Shown: positions 1 to 7,132, numbered from the stretch's first letter. The stretch is 11,827 nt of DNA from RBC101 sp052387735 (GCA_052387735.1 JBQTIW010000137.1:1-11827); one strand, 5' to 3'. Notes: generated from the sequence alone by a model not told the origin. Numbers and translations: made by a program.

Positions 1-436
1 CGCCGGCCACGAACGGCGCAAAGGTGCGAATGATCGGGACGAAGCGCGCCAGGAAAATCGTCTTGCCGCCGTGCCTGACGAAGAACGCGTGGGTTCGATC
101 GATGTGCGCCTTCTTCACGAGGGGTAGTCGCCCCGCCGCAGCGCGTTCACCAAAGATCGTGCCCATCCAGTAATTCACGGCGTCACCGGCGATCGCGCAG
201 GCAATGAGGAGCACGAGGAGCACACCCACGTTGAGCCCGGCCGTGGTCGCCGCCAGCGCGCCCGTCGCAAAGAGCAACGAGTCACCGGGCAAGAATGGAG
301 TTACCACCAGTCCCGTCTCGCAGAAGATGATGAGCGCGAGCACCACGTAGGTCCACGGCCCGGCCCACGCCACGAGCGCTGCCAGGTGGGCGTCCAGGTG
401 GAGCACGTAATCGATCGCGGTCTGAAGGAATTCCAT
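1..436 (-). CDS. DedA family membrane protein (partial, C-terminus off the left edge)
   Basis: An open frame starts with ATG at 436-434 and runs off the window edge after 145 complete codons, so the C-terminal part is missing. The visible part has the DedA/SNARE-associated layout. A short N-terminal helix is followed by a hydrophobic stretch (about residues 28-50) that leads into FLPGDSLLFATGALA (48-62). A second hydrophobic segment (about 70-88) ends in GDAVNYWMG (84-92). The FFVRHGGKTIFLARFVPIIR block (118-137) has the conserved arginines of the re-entrant loop. DedA proteins are inner-membrane proteins linked to lipid or undecaprenyl-phosphate flipping and to proton-motive-force homeostasis. 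Only 27 bp separate it from the kinase upstream, so it is probably co-transcribed, but nothing links it to amino-sugar use. No clear Shine-Dalgarno sequence precedes the ATG. Confidence 0.9.
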   Translation of the reverse strand, partial: MEFLQTAIDYVLHLDAHLAALVAWAGPWTYVVLALIIFCETGLVVTPFLPGDSLLFATGALAATTAGLNVGVLLVLLIACAIAGDAVNYWMGTIFGERAAAGRLPLVKKAHIDRTHAFFVRHGGKTIFLARFVPIIRTFAPFVAG

Positions 437-464
437 AGGAGCGGCTTCGGGCGTCAGGGAGAGA

Positions 465-1397
465 CTAGGCTGCCGTGTTCCCCAGCAAGCGGAGTGCCGC
501 GCGGACCGCGCCACGCACCGGAACCACGTTTTCGTCGTGCAGATGGGCGCCGGGTACCGCCGTCTTGAGACGGCTCACCAGCCGCTTGCGCAACAGCGAG
601 CCCTTCGCCAACAGGCCGCCGCCTAACGCAAGCGGCACGCGCGCGCGCTCGTCCACGAACAGCTGTCGGGCCAGGGTGCGCGCATGCAGCACGAGCTCCT
701 CCACGGCCAGCGTCACCAGCGAATTGGCGCGCAGGTCGCCCCCCTGCGCGACATCGATCACGACCGGCGCCAGTGACGCAAGCTCCGCCGGAGTGGCTCG
801 CGCCGCCCAGGGGATCAGGTCGGAGACTTCGCTGACCGCAGTGGCCGTCAGCACCGCCCCGGACAGAGCGGTCTCCGGCTCTCGCCCGTCGTGGGCTGCC
901 GTCACGACGCTCAGCGAACGACGACCGATCCACGCCCCGCTCCCTTCATCGCCGCACATGGGCCCCCATCCGCCGCAGCGTGCAAAGGCGCCGGTGGGCC
1001 CGCGGCCGTACGCCACCGATCCCGTGCCCGCTATCACCAGCACGCCGGGTCCGTCGCCAAAGGCGTCGTCGAGTCCGATCATGGCATCTGTGTGGATCAT
1101 CACGTCTTCGGCTACCTCACGGGCAACCAGGGCCTGCCACAGCGACTCTCGCTCTGCCTCGCGACCTGCTCCCGCCACACCAGCACACAAGACCTTCGGT
1201 GTCACGTGCGTCATCTCGCACGAGGCCAGGGCATCGCGAACGGCCGCGGCAATGATGTCGGCGGAGCGTTCGGCCTCCCCGGGCCGAATGGCGCTTCCCG
1301 GCGCCTCGACGGTCACGATTTCCTGGCCCGCCTCGTCGGCGACCATCGCGCGGGTACGGGTGCCGCCGCCGTCAATGCCAACAACGATTGCCGTCAC
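465..1397 (-). CDS. BadF/BadG-type ATPase, probable N-acetylglucosamine (or MurNAc) kinase
   Basis: This 310-residue protein of the ASKHA sugar-kinase fold probably phosphorylates GlcNAc, glucosamine or MurNAc at C6 in the cytoplasm. The phosphate-1 loop GIDGGGTRTRAMV is at 7-19. HTDAMIGLDDAF (102-113) carries the likely catalytic base Asp104. IAGTGSVAYGRG (122-133) is the phosphate-2 loop, and GGWGPMCGDEGSGAWIG (142-158) strongly resembles the GGWG...GDEGS segment of human NAGK. LGGGLL is at 258-263 and PVRGAVRAAL at 293-302. The length suits the family. The start is GTG and overlaps the symporter stop as GTGA, with GGAAGG a few bases upstream, so translation is probably coupled to the transporter. 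Clostridial MurK belongs to the same family and accepts both MurNAc and GlcNAc, so the sequence does not settle the substrate. Leu258-Gly259 is encoded TTA-GGC inside the recurrent 8-mer. Confidence 0.85.
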   Translation of the reverse strand: MTAIVVGIDGGGTRTRAMVADEAGQEIVTVEAPGSAIRPGEAERSADIIAAAVRDALASCEMTHVTPKVLCAGVAGAGREAERESLWQALVAREVAEDVMIHTDAMIGLDDAFGDGPGVLVIAGTGSVAYGRGPTGAFARCGGWGPMCGDEGSGAWIGRRSLSVVTAAHDGREPETALSGAVLTATAVSEVSDLIPWAARATPAELASLAPVVIDVAQGGDLRANSLVTLAVEELVLHARTLARQLFVDERARVPLALGGGLLAKGSLLRKRLVSRLKTAVPGAHLHDENVVPVRGAVRAALRLLGNTAA

Positions 1398-2932
1398 GCC
1401 GCCTTCCGTATCGAAGCGGCGGCCGCAACCGGGGGTGGTGCTAGATGTGTCAACGATGAGAGCATTCCGACCAGGACTGTGATTGATGTTCCGATGAGCA
1501 CGTACCAGGGCCAGGCGATTCGGGCGAACGGGTCCAGGGTTTCGGCGAGCGAAGGATACGCGGCGGAGATCTGCCTGGCGAAGACCACGAACGTCATCGC
1601 CGCGATGCCCACGACAAGACCGGTGATCGCATCGCGCTGGGTGGCGCGGGCCCAGAAATTTCCGAGGAAGAACGTGCCGAGCAGGCCGCCGTAGGTGAAC
1701 GAGGCAATGCCGAGCGCGACCACGACGACCGGCGTCCCAGTCTCCTTGAACAGCAGCGCGCCCCCCGTCAGCCCCACGCCCCAGATCAGCGCGAAGAGCT
1801 TGCCGGCCCGGAGTGTTCGCGGATCGTTAGGCGCGCGCCTGGTCAGTGGAAGGTAGATGTCGTGCGTGGTCGCAGCCGCCAGGGAGTTGATGGCCCCCGA
1901 GTGCGTACTCATCGTGGCGGCGATGATCGCTGCCACGATCAGGCCGACCAACCCCGCCGGCATGAACTCGATGATGAATGTGGGGAAGATCGCGTCTGGG
2001 GCGGCGAACGCCCGGCCCTGGTACAGCACGTAGAGGCCGACGCCGATGAACAGGAACAGCGTGAATTGCACGAACACTGCGATGCCGCTGCCGATGATCG
2101 CGCGCTGGGCATCGCGCAGACTACGCGACGAAAGCAGTCGTTGCACGATCAGCTGGTCGGCGCCATGCGATGCCATGGCCAGGAAGGCACCGCCCAGCAG
2201 CCCGGCGAACACCGTGTGCGGGCGGTCGAGCCCCGTGTAGAAGTCGATGGCCTCCAGTTTGCCCGCCGCTCGCGCCGTGTCGATGATCGCCGACCAGCCG
2301 CCATCCACGGCACGACCGATCAGCACGATCGCCGAGAGACCACCGACGATGTAGATGCTCGCCTGCAGAAGCTCCGTCCAGACCACAGCCTTCATGCCGC
2401 CGCGGTACGTGTAGATGACCGTCAGAACGCCCAGGATCACGATGGCCGCCGGCATGACGTACGTCCGCGGCAGGTTCTCACCGAGGATCAGCGCGATGGG
2501 GATGGCCGTGGCGAAGACGCGGACCGCGTCGGCCATCGCCCGCGTCACCATGAACACGACGCTCGTGAGACGCCGCGTCGCCAGTCCAAAGCGCTTCTCG
2601 AGCAGCGCGTACGCGGTGACGATCTCCCCCTGGTAGTACCTGGGGAGGAGAAGCGATGCGACCGAGATTCGGCCGATGATGTACCCGGCCGCCACCTGCA
2701 AAAACCCCAGGTTGCCGGTGTAAGCCAGTCCCGGAATCGAGATGAACGTCAGAGCGCTTGTTTCCGTGGCAACGATGGAAAACATCACGGCCCACCACGG
2801 GATCGCCCGGTCCGCCACGAAGTAGTCCTTGGCATCCGCCTGACGACGGCCAACCCAGATGCCGAGCGCGGTCACACCGGCGAGGTAGGCCACCAGCACG
2901 ACCGCGTCGAGCAGGGTGAATCTGGCGCTCAC
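1394..2932 (-). CDS. Sodium:solute symporter (SSS family), probable amino-sugar importer
   Basis: A 512-residue integral membrane protein with many hydrophobic segments, as expected for the roughly 13-helix SSS/SLC5 transporters that couple Na+ entry to solute uptake. The first helix (about 8-27) is followed by the characteristic KDYFVADRAIPWWAVMFS segment, which leads into VATETSALTFISIPG and GNLGFLQVAAGYIIGR, the conserved core around TM2-TM3 and the Na+ site. Start is GTG at 2932, nine bases after the stop of the NagB fusion, with AGGG just upstream. The stop overlaps the kinase start by 4 nt. The substrate cannot be read from sequence. GlcNAc, glucosamine, MurNAc or sialic acid is inferred from the kinase and deaminase on either side. 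Pro368-Asn369 is encoded by CCT-AAC, the other reading of the recurrent 8-mer. Confidence 0.9.
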   Translation of the reverse strand: MSARFTLLDAVVLVAYLAGVTALGIWVGRRQADAKDYFVADRAIPWWAVMFSIVATETSALTFISIPGLAYTGNLGFLQVAAGYIIGRISVASLLLPRYYQGEIVTAYALLEKRFGLATRRLTSVVFMVTRAMADAVRVFATAIPIALILGENLPRTYVMPAAIVILGVLTVIYTYRGGMKAVVWTELLQASIYIVGGLSAIVLIGRAVDGGWSAIIDTARAAGKLEAIDFYTGLDRPHTVFAGLLGGAFLAMASHGADQLIVQRLLSSRSLRDAQRAIIGSGIAVFVQFTLFLFIGVGLYVLYQGRAFAAPDAIFPTFIIEFMPAGLVGLIVAAIIAATMSTHSGAINSLAAATTHDIYLPLTRRAPNDPRTLRAGKLFALIWGVGLTGGALLFKETGTPVVVVALGIASFTYGGLLGTFFLGNFWARATQRDAITGLVVGIAAMTFVVFARQISAAYPSLAETLDPFARIAWPWYVLIGTSITVLVGMLSSLTHLAPPPVAAAASIRKAA

Positions 2933-2941
2933 GACCCTATC

Positions 2942-4894
2942 TCAGACGACGACATACGCCTCCATGGCGAAGTACTCGGCGAGCCCGAGCTTGTTGAGGA
3001 TCTGCGCCGTGTCGCGGTTGCGCGCGTCGACCCGCTGCCAGAACTCGCGGTCATCCTGACCGGGGAACGGCGCCGAGTCCTTCTGCGACTGATGCTTGAA
3101 GATCGCCTGGATCTTGAGCTGCAGCTCCTCCTGGGAGAGGGGGACCAGATAGGTCGCCTCGGTCACCGGCCATTCCTGCCAGGCGCCTCGGTAGAGCCAG
3201 ACCTCCGGCTGCGTGCGCAGCGTGCCGGCCGCGCGGATCTCCTGGAGCGCGGCCTCGATCGCCTCCTTGCACATGCGATGCGTCCCATGGGGATCGGAGA
3301 GATCGCCGGCCACGAACACGTACTGGGGCTGCAGTGCTTCGACGAGGCTGCGCACAATCGCCACATCGGCGGGACCAATGGGGTCCTTCCGCACCTTTCC
3401 TGTCTGGTAGAACGGGAGGTTCAGGAAGCGCGCGGCGTCGGCGGGAAGACCTAACGTCTCGATTCCGCTGACGGCCTCTGATTCCCGGATGATGCGTTTG
3501 ATGTCCTGGATCTCCGAGCTGTCCACGTCGCCCGACGATTTGGTGTCGAGGAATGAGAGCACGCGGTCGTGCATCGCCCGCACAGATGCCACGTCGAGGT
3601 TGCGGGCCTTCGACAGCCTCACCAGGAAGTCCACGTAGCGCCGGACATCGTGATCGAACACTGCGATGTTGCCGCTCGTCATGTACGCGACCGTGACCTG
3701 GTTCTGGTTCTCCACCAGCTTGTGGAGAATGCCGCCCATGGAGATCACGTCGTCGTCGGGATGCGGTGAGAAGCAAATGACGCGCGCCTCGCGCGGCAGC
3801 TTGCTCTTGCCGCGGATCCTCGCGCCGAGCCGGTTGAATACGAGCCCATTCACGGCGCCAGGCGAGCCATAGTGCGCCACGAGCGACGACAGCTGGTGCT
3901 CCGCGTAGTCGCTCTGGGTGAGCTTGAGGATCGCGCGTTTGCTCGTGAGCGAAAGCCAGACTACCGCACGCTCGGCAAGCGTGTCATCCCACTCCACCGC
4001 ATCGATCACCCACGGCGTGGCCACCCGAGTGAGGTCCGCCGCCGCGGCGCGATCGATGTAGAAGGTGCAGTTCTGGTGACCCTGAAGAAACGTCGCAGCG
4101 ACTTCGAGATCGACCTCGCCTTCCACGGCACGTCGGACGATGGCCGCTTTGTGTTCCCCCGTGGCCAGGATCGCAATCTCGCGTGCCGAGAGAATGGTCG
4201 CGATGCCCATCGTTATCGCTTCGCGAGGGACATGCTCTTCGCCGAAGAAGTCGGCGGCAGCATCGCGCCTCGTGATGAGATCGAGCGTCACACGCCGGGT
4301 CACGCTGTCGCGACTCGACCCGGGCTCGTTGAACCCGATGTGGCCGGTTTTGCCGATGCCAAGGATCTGGAAGTCGATCCCGCCCGCTGCGGCGATCGCT
4401 GCCTCGTATGCAGAACAGGAGGCGCTCAGCTCACGCGACGGCACATCACCACGCGGGATGTGCACTGCGTCCTTCGGGATGTCGACGTGATGGAAGAAAT
4501 TCTCCCACATGTACCCGTGGTACGAGTGCACGCTCTCCGGTGCCATGGGGAAATACTCGTCGAGATTGAACGTCACGACGTGCGCGAACGACAAACCCTG
4601 TTCACGGTGCAGCCGGATCAGCTCCCGGTACACACCGATTGGTGTGGAGCCGGTGGCCAGGCCAAGCACGCACGGTCGGCGTTCGTCCGCACGCGCGCGG
4701 ATCAGGTCGGCAATGCGATGGGCCACCTCGCGCGCGACGCTTTCGTGATCGTCGAGCACGACCGACGGAATGCGCTCATGCGGCCACGCGCGGGCGGGAG
4801 TGAAAGGCGACGGCCCGCGATGAGAGGTGACATCGCGGGCCGCGCTCACTCCGGCGCCGGCGCTGGCCTCAACGCCTGCCGCCGGATCTGGCAT
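2942..4894 (-). CDS. nagB: Glucosamine-6-phosphate deaminase fused to a LmbE/PIG-L-type deacetylase domain
   Basis: A 650-residue two-domain protein, against about 240-270 residues for stand-alone NagB. Residues 1-40 are a low-complexity Ala/Gly/Pro-rich extension. Residues 41-300 are NagB: LGLATGSTPIGVYREL (77-92), VTFNLDEYFP (107-116, with the catalytic Asp of E. coli NagB) and GIGKTGHIGFNEPGSS (179-194, with the catalytic His and Glu). NagB converts glucosamine-6-P to fructose-6-P and ammonia. After a linker, residues 370-640 are LmbE/PIG-L-like: CFSPHPDDD (374-382) holds the HPDD zinc motif and DLSDPHGTH (531-539) the distal His. That family removes N-acetyl groups from GlcNAc compounds. 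The fused form is also known in other phyla, notably Bacteroidota. The residue equivalent to E. coli Asp141 is Thr183. ATG at 4894 lies 7 bp after the Fe-S carrier stop. No other ATG is in frame before residue 129, although in-frame GTG codons exist at 16 and 46. A 12-bp inverted repeat lies in the extension. Confidence 0.93.
   Translation of the reverse strand: MPDPAAGVEASAGAGVSAARDVTSHRGPSPFTPARAWPHERIPSVVLDDHESVAREVAHRIADLIRARADERRPCVLGLATGSTPIGVYRELIRLHREQGLSFAHVVTFNLDEYFPMAPESVHSYHGYMWENFFHHVDIPKDAVHIPRGDVPSRELSASCSAYEAAIAAAGGIDFQILGIGKTGHIGFNEPGSSRDSVTRRVTLDLITRRDAAADFFGEEHVPREAITMGIATILSAREIAILATGEHKAAIVRRAVEGEVDLEVAATFLQGHQNCTFYIDRAAAADLTRVATPWVIDAVEWDDTLAERAVVWLSLTSKRAILKLTQSDYAEHQLSSLVAHYGSPGAVNGLVFNRLGARIRGKSKLPREARVICFSPHPDDDVISMGGILHKLVENQNQVTVAYMTSGNIAVFDHDVRRYVDFLVRLSKARNLDVASVRAMHDRVLSFLDTKSSGDVDSSEIQDIKRIIRESEAVSGIETLGLPADAARFLNLPFYQTGKVRKDPIGPADVAIVRSLVEALQPQYVFVAGDLSDPHGTHRMCKEAIEAALQEIRAAGTLRTQPEVWLYRGAWQEWPVTEATYLVPLSQEELQLKIQAIFKHQSQKDSAPFPGQDDREFWQRVDARNRDTAQILNKLGLAEYFAMEAYVVV
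4811..4842. repeat. Perfect 12-bp inverted repeat (hairpin) in the 5' part of the NagB fusion gene
   Basis: CGGCCCGCGATG (4811-4822) and its exact reverse complement CATCGCGGGCCG (4831-4842) flank an 8-nt loop. In the transcript the hairpin covers roughly codons 18-28, inside the non-conserved N-terminal extension. No T-run follows it in the direction of transcription (the next bases are TCGCCTTTC), so it does not look like an intrinsic terminator. Confidence 0.85.
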
Positions 4895-4901
4895 CTTGCC
4901 G

Positions 4902-5258
4902 TTAGGCAGAGAACGACGAGCCGCAGCCGCAGCCGCCGGTCGAGTTCGGATTCTTGAAGGTGAATCCCGAGCCCTGCATCGACGACACGTAGTCGATCGT
5001 CACCTGGTTCAGGTATTGGGCCGAGAACGGATCGACGAACAACTTGAACCCTTGCTGGGTCAGGATGTAGTCATCGTCGGCCGGCTGGTCTTCGATCAGC
5101 AGCCCGTACTTGAAGCCGCTGCAACCGCCAGGCTGCACACTCACGCGCAGACCGCCGACGTCCGGAGATACGCCTTCCGCGTCCATGAACCGCTTGACCT
5201 CCGCAGCGGCCACCGACGTGACGACGACCCCAATTTCAGGCTGTACATTTGTGCTCAC
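4902..5258 (-). CDS. A-type iron-sulfur carrier (HesB/IscA/ErpA family)
   Basis: A 118-residue protein from the chosen GTG at 5258, typical length for the family. It carries a GGCSGFKYGL block and, near the C-terminus, FTFKNPNSTGGCGCGSSF, which fits the HesB/IscA signature F-x-[aliphatic]-x-N-P-x(5)-C-x-C-G. The three conserved cysteines that hold a 2Fe-2S or 4Fe-4S cluster or iron are all present. These proteins pass Fe-S clusters from the assembly scaffold to apo-enzymes in the cytoplasm. The CGCGSSFS tail resembles ErpA. An in-frame extension to 5312 exists, but GGAGG sits 4 nt before the GTG, and the extra 18 residues are Arg/Ser-rich and unlike the family. The gene heads the tight amino-sugar run and ends 7 bp before the NagB fusion. 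That pairing is odd, because none of the following enzymes is known to need an Fe-S cluster. Its TAA stop lies in a recurrent 8-mer. Confidence 0.92.
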   Translation of the reverse strand: MSTNVQPEIGVVVTSVAAAEVKRFMDAEGVSPDVGGLRVSVQPGGCSGFKYGLLIEDQPADDDYILTQQGFKLFVDPFSAQYLNQVTIDYVSSMQGSGFTFKNPNSTGGCGCGSSFSA

Positions 5259-5262
5259 TGGT

Positions 5263-5267
5263 CCTCC
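5263..5267 (-). promoter_or_regulatory. Shine-Dalgarno GGAGG of the Fe-S carrier gene
   Basis: GGAGG on the minus strand, 4 nt before GTG at 5258. It decides the start in favour of the 118-residue form over the 136-residue extension. Confidence 0.7.
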
Positions 5268-5296
5268 ATGGCCCCGAAGGGCGCTTCGACTGCTGA

Positions 5297-5325
5297 AAGG
5301 TAGCGCTCGCAAATCGTCTGGACAA
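5297..5325 (-). promoter_or_regulatory. Candidate sigma70-type promoter for the Fe-S carrier/amino-sugar run
   Basis: On the minus strand TTGTCC (5325-5320) and TACCTT (5302-5297) are separated by exactly 17 nt. They match the -35 and -10 consensus at only 4/6 and 3/6. The predicted transcript start lies about 30 nt before the GTG at 5258. Placement in the only sizeable gap upstream of the five-gene run supports it. Both hexamers are weak, so this is a guess. The rest of the gap 5259-5413 shows no clear terminator for the hydrolase gene. Confidence 0.28.
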
Positions 5326-5413
5326 GCGTGGTTAGCGTATGGCCTACAAGGTGTTATCCCGCGGGCTGCGAAGAAGTTTCCGACGGAACGACGTCAGGTA
5401 TTGGAACGCACCG

Positions 5414-6655
5414 TCAGTGACTCCCGGTGCCGGCGCGGCTCCCCATGACCGCCATTGCCGCATCGGCGAGAGAAATCCGCACGTCTCCGATCTTGCGGTT
5501 CTCCCGCGTCGGATTCACCCGATTCGAGAGGAGGATCACGAACACGTCGCGCTCCGGATCCATCCAGATGGATGTGCCGGTAAAGCCGGTGTGGCCAAAA
5601 GCGCTCGGTGACATCCGGCGCCCACCCGAGTTCTGGCCGCTCGCGGTCTCCCAGCCCAGTGCGCGTGCGGAGAGCTCACGGTTCTGCACCGTCGTGAAGG
5701 TCCGGATCGTGGTCGACTCGAGCACGCGCACGCCGTCGAGAGAGCCGCCGTTCAGCATCATACGCGCGAATCGTGAGAGGTCCACTGCCGTCGAGAACAG
5801 TCCGGCGTGGGCCGACACTCCATCGAGCCGGAAGGCGTTCTCGTCATGTACTTCACCCCGGAGGTGGCGCTGGCGCCACGGATCCACCTCGGTCGGCGCA
5901 ATCCGCGCACGGAGCGTCGCCGCGGGACGATAGAGGGTACTGCGCATGCCTAACGGTTCGAACAGCTGCTGCGCCAGGAAGCGGTCGAGCGGCTGACCCG
6001 AGACCCGCTCCACGATCTGGCCGAGCAGAATCGCGCCAAGGTCGCTGTACACCATGCGCTCACCCGGCGCTCGCTCCAGCGGCGTGCTGATCACCAGCCG
6101 AAGCGCGGCCTCTCGCGTTTCTGTCTCCTTGTACAGCGGCCGCCAGGCTGGCAATCCCGCCGAGTGCGTGAGGAGCTCGCGGACATGGACGCGATCCTTC
6201 CAGGGCCCGGTCCACTCCGGGAGATATCGCTGCACCGGCGCGTCGAGGTTGATCTTCCCCACCTGCGAGAGCTGCATCACCGCGCTGGTCAGCGCGATCA
6301 CCTTCGTGAGCGACGCCAGGTCCCAGAGCGTGCGCTCGTCAGGCGCCGGCGCGCCGGCAGCCCAGTCGAGCGCTCCGACGGCCACCTTGCTCACGATTCC
6401 CGAGTGCGTGCCGATCAGGGCGATGGCCCCGGGGAATGCGCTGTCGCGCAGAGCGCGAGTCATGACTTGTGCGACGGTGTCCTGCAGTCGCCGGGCATCC
6501 ACCCCTCGCGCGATCAGCTCGGAGGTCGGAACGGCCGTCAGTTCGGCGACCGTTGAGACCTGCCCAGTGGCGGTGCAGGCGGTCAGCTGGACGAGGAGTC
6601 CGATGCTCGTGACGAGCGGGCGATTCAAGCGGACGTCGACGAGTCGCAGGCTCAT
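5414..6655 (-). CDS. Lipoprotein serine hydrolase, beta-lactamase fold (AmiE/YfeW-like)
   Basis: A 413-residue class C-like serine hydrolase from ATG at 6655. Residues 1-27 form a lipoprotein signal that ends in the lipobox LTAC, so the mature protein is probably anchored outside the inner membrane by Cys27. SLTK (115-118) gives the nucleophile Ser and general-base Lys. YSD (203-205) stands where Y-x-N is usual, and HTGFTGTS (355-362) replaces the KTG box. VHDENAF and the LLSNRVNPTR tail are typical of beta-lactamase-related proteins found with, or fused to, GH3 glucosaminidases. Relatives include B. subtilis AmiE (a MurNAc-L-Ala amidase) and E. coli YfeW, encoded next to murQP. I infer a periplasmic cell-wall amidase, DD-peptidase or esterase. 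The frame extends upstream to 6793, but that stretch is Pro/Arg-rich and would bury the signal peptide. No good Shine-Dalgarno sequence precedes 6655. Leu235-Gly236 is TTA-GGC in the recurrent 8-mer. Confidence 0.85.
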   Translation of the reverse strand: MSLRLVDVRLNRPLVTSIGLLVQLTACTATGQVSTVAELTAVPTSELIARGVDARRLQDTVAQVMTRALRDSAFPGAIALIGTHSGIVSKVAVGALDWAAGAPAPDERTLWDLASLTKVIALTSAVMQLSQVGKINLDAPVQRYLPEWTGPWKDRVHVRELLTHSAGLPAWRPLYKETETREAALRLVISTPLERAPGERMVYSDLGAILLGQIVERVSGQPLDRFLAQQLFEPLGMRSTLYRPAATLRARIAPTEVDPWRQRHLRGEVHDENAFRLDGVSAHAGLFSTAVDLSRFARMMLNGGSLDGVRVLESTTIRTFTTVQNRELSARALGWETASGQNSGGRRMSPSAFGHTGFTGTSIWMDPERDVFVILLSNRVNPTRENRKIGDVRISLADAAMAVMGSRAGTGSH

Positions 6656-6793
6656 GACAAAAGACGCTTCAGGGGGAGTGAGGCTACCATCGCGAACGGT
6701 TGGCGGTGCAAAGCTCCTTGGCAAGGGTATACTTGGGTGAACGCGAGATCGTGCCTTCTTCGGCGGTCGCGAACCCCATTCGGGAGGAGACAC
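6656..6793. promoter_or_regulatory. Divergent intergenic region
   Basis: This 138-bp gap separates the minus-strand block from the plus-strand block and is the natural place for divergent promoters. The best hexamer is TATACT at 6728-6733 on the plus strand, a good -10 match about 60 nt before the lipoprotein start. I see no convincing -35 at 16-18 nt spacing: TTGGCG at 6700-6705 is too far upstream. No clear promoter was found for the minus strand. Confidence 0.35.
6782..6789 (+). promoter_or_regulatory. Strong Shine-Dalgarno of the small lipoprotein gene
   Basis: GGGAGGAG ends 4 nt before ATG at 6794. It fixes that start over an upstream in-frame start at 6737, which lacks a comparable site and would put 19 Arg-rich residues before the signal peptide. 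Confidence 0.75.
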
Positions 6794-7120
6794 ATGCGAA
6801 TTGCAGCGCTCGCTTTGCTGCTCACCGTTTCGGCGCCTGCATGTTCGAGAAAGGTCGTCGTCACCACACCGAGCTCCCCGTCGTCGGTCGCATTAAAGGT
6901 TTCGAACGATGCGACGCAGGCCGTGACGGTGTACATGCAGTCGGCAGGTACGGAATACACGATCGGGACTGTCCCGGCAAACCCGACCACCGTCCTTCCG
7001 GTCGCCCAGGTCCCAGCAGGTTCTACTGTTCGGCTGCGCGCCGCCCTGGCAGATGGTTCGCGCTCGTATACGCGTGATGGAGTCGTCCTGACAGGCACAT
7101 TCGAGTGGAGGGTTCCGTAG
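6794..7120 (+). CDS. Small putative lipoprotein of unknown function
   Basis: I do not recognise this 108-residue protein. It starts MRIAALALLLTVSAPACSRK, a short positively charged then hydrophobic leader with a Cys at residue 17. The lipobox is imperfect (APAC, with Pro at -2), so it may be a lipoprotein or just a secreted protein. The rest is rich in Thr, Val, Ser and Ala with alternating hydrophobic residues and no Cys, which suggests a small beta-sandwich. It is the first gene of the plus-strand block and has the strongest ribosome-binding site in the window. A gap of 105 bp separates it from the next gene, so it may be transcribed alone. Codon 34 is TTA outside the recurrent 8-mer, an exception among the genes here. 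Confidence 0.75.
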   Translation: MRIAALALLLTVSAPACSRKVVVTTPSSPSSVALKVSNDATQAVTVYMQSAGTEYTIGTVPANPTTVLPVAQVPAGSTVRLRAALADGSRSYTRDGVVLTGTFEWRVP

Positions 7121-7132
7121 GAGCTTGAAGGG

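Noticed and set aside
475..1482. Long plus-strand open frame (335 codons) opposite the kinase
   Set aside because: Antisense shadow of a high-GC gene: Arg/Ser/Pro-rich with no family resemblance, while the minus-strand frame has complete kinase motifs.
1862..3454. 530-codon plus-strand open frame opposite the symporter and NagB fusion
   Set aside because: It spans two well-supported minus-strand genes and their junction, and its product is Arg/His/Asp-rich with no recognisable domain. Length alone is not evidence at this GC content.
2942..3840. LmbE/PIG-L domain as a GlcNAc-phosphatidylinositol deacetylase serving the inositol-lipid genes
   Set aside because: Attractive because PIG-L acts on GlcNAc-PI, but the domain is fused to NagB, is cytoplasmic, and lies in a divergent operon with no GlcNAc-PI transferase in sight.
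4811..4842. Hairpin read as an intrinsic terminator between the Fe-S carrier and NagB
   Set aside because: It lies inside the NagB reading frame and has no U-run on either side.
3872..4957. 361-codon plus-strand open frame opposite NagB
   Set aside because: It mirrors the conserved NagB coding region and crosses into the Fe-S carrier gene, with no domain of its own.
6656..6793. Upstream extensions of the hydrolase (to 6793) and the lipoprotein (from 6737)
   Set aside because: Both would overlap in the divergent gap and put basic, proline-rich residues before clear signal peptides.
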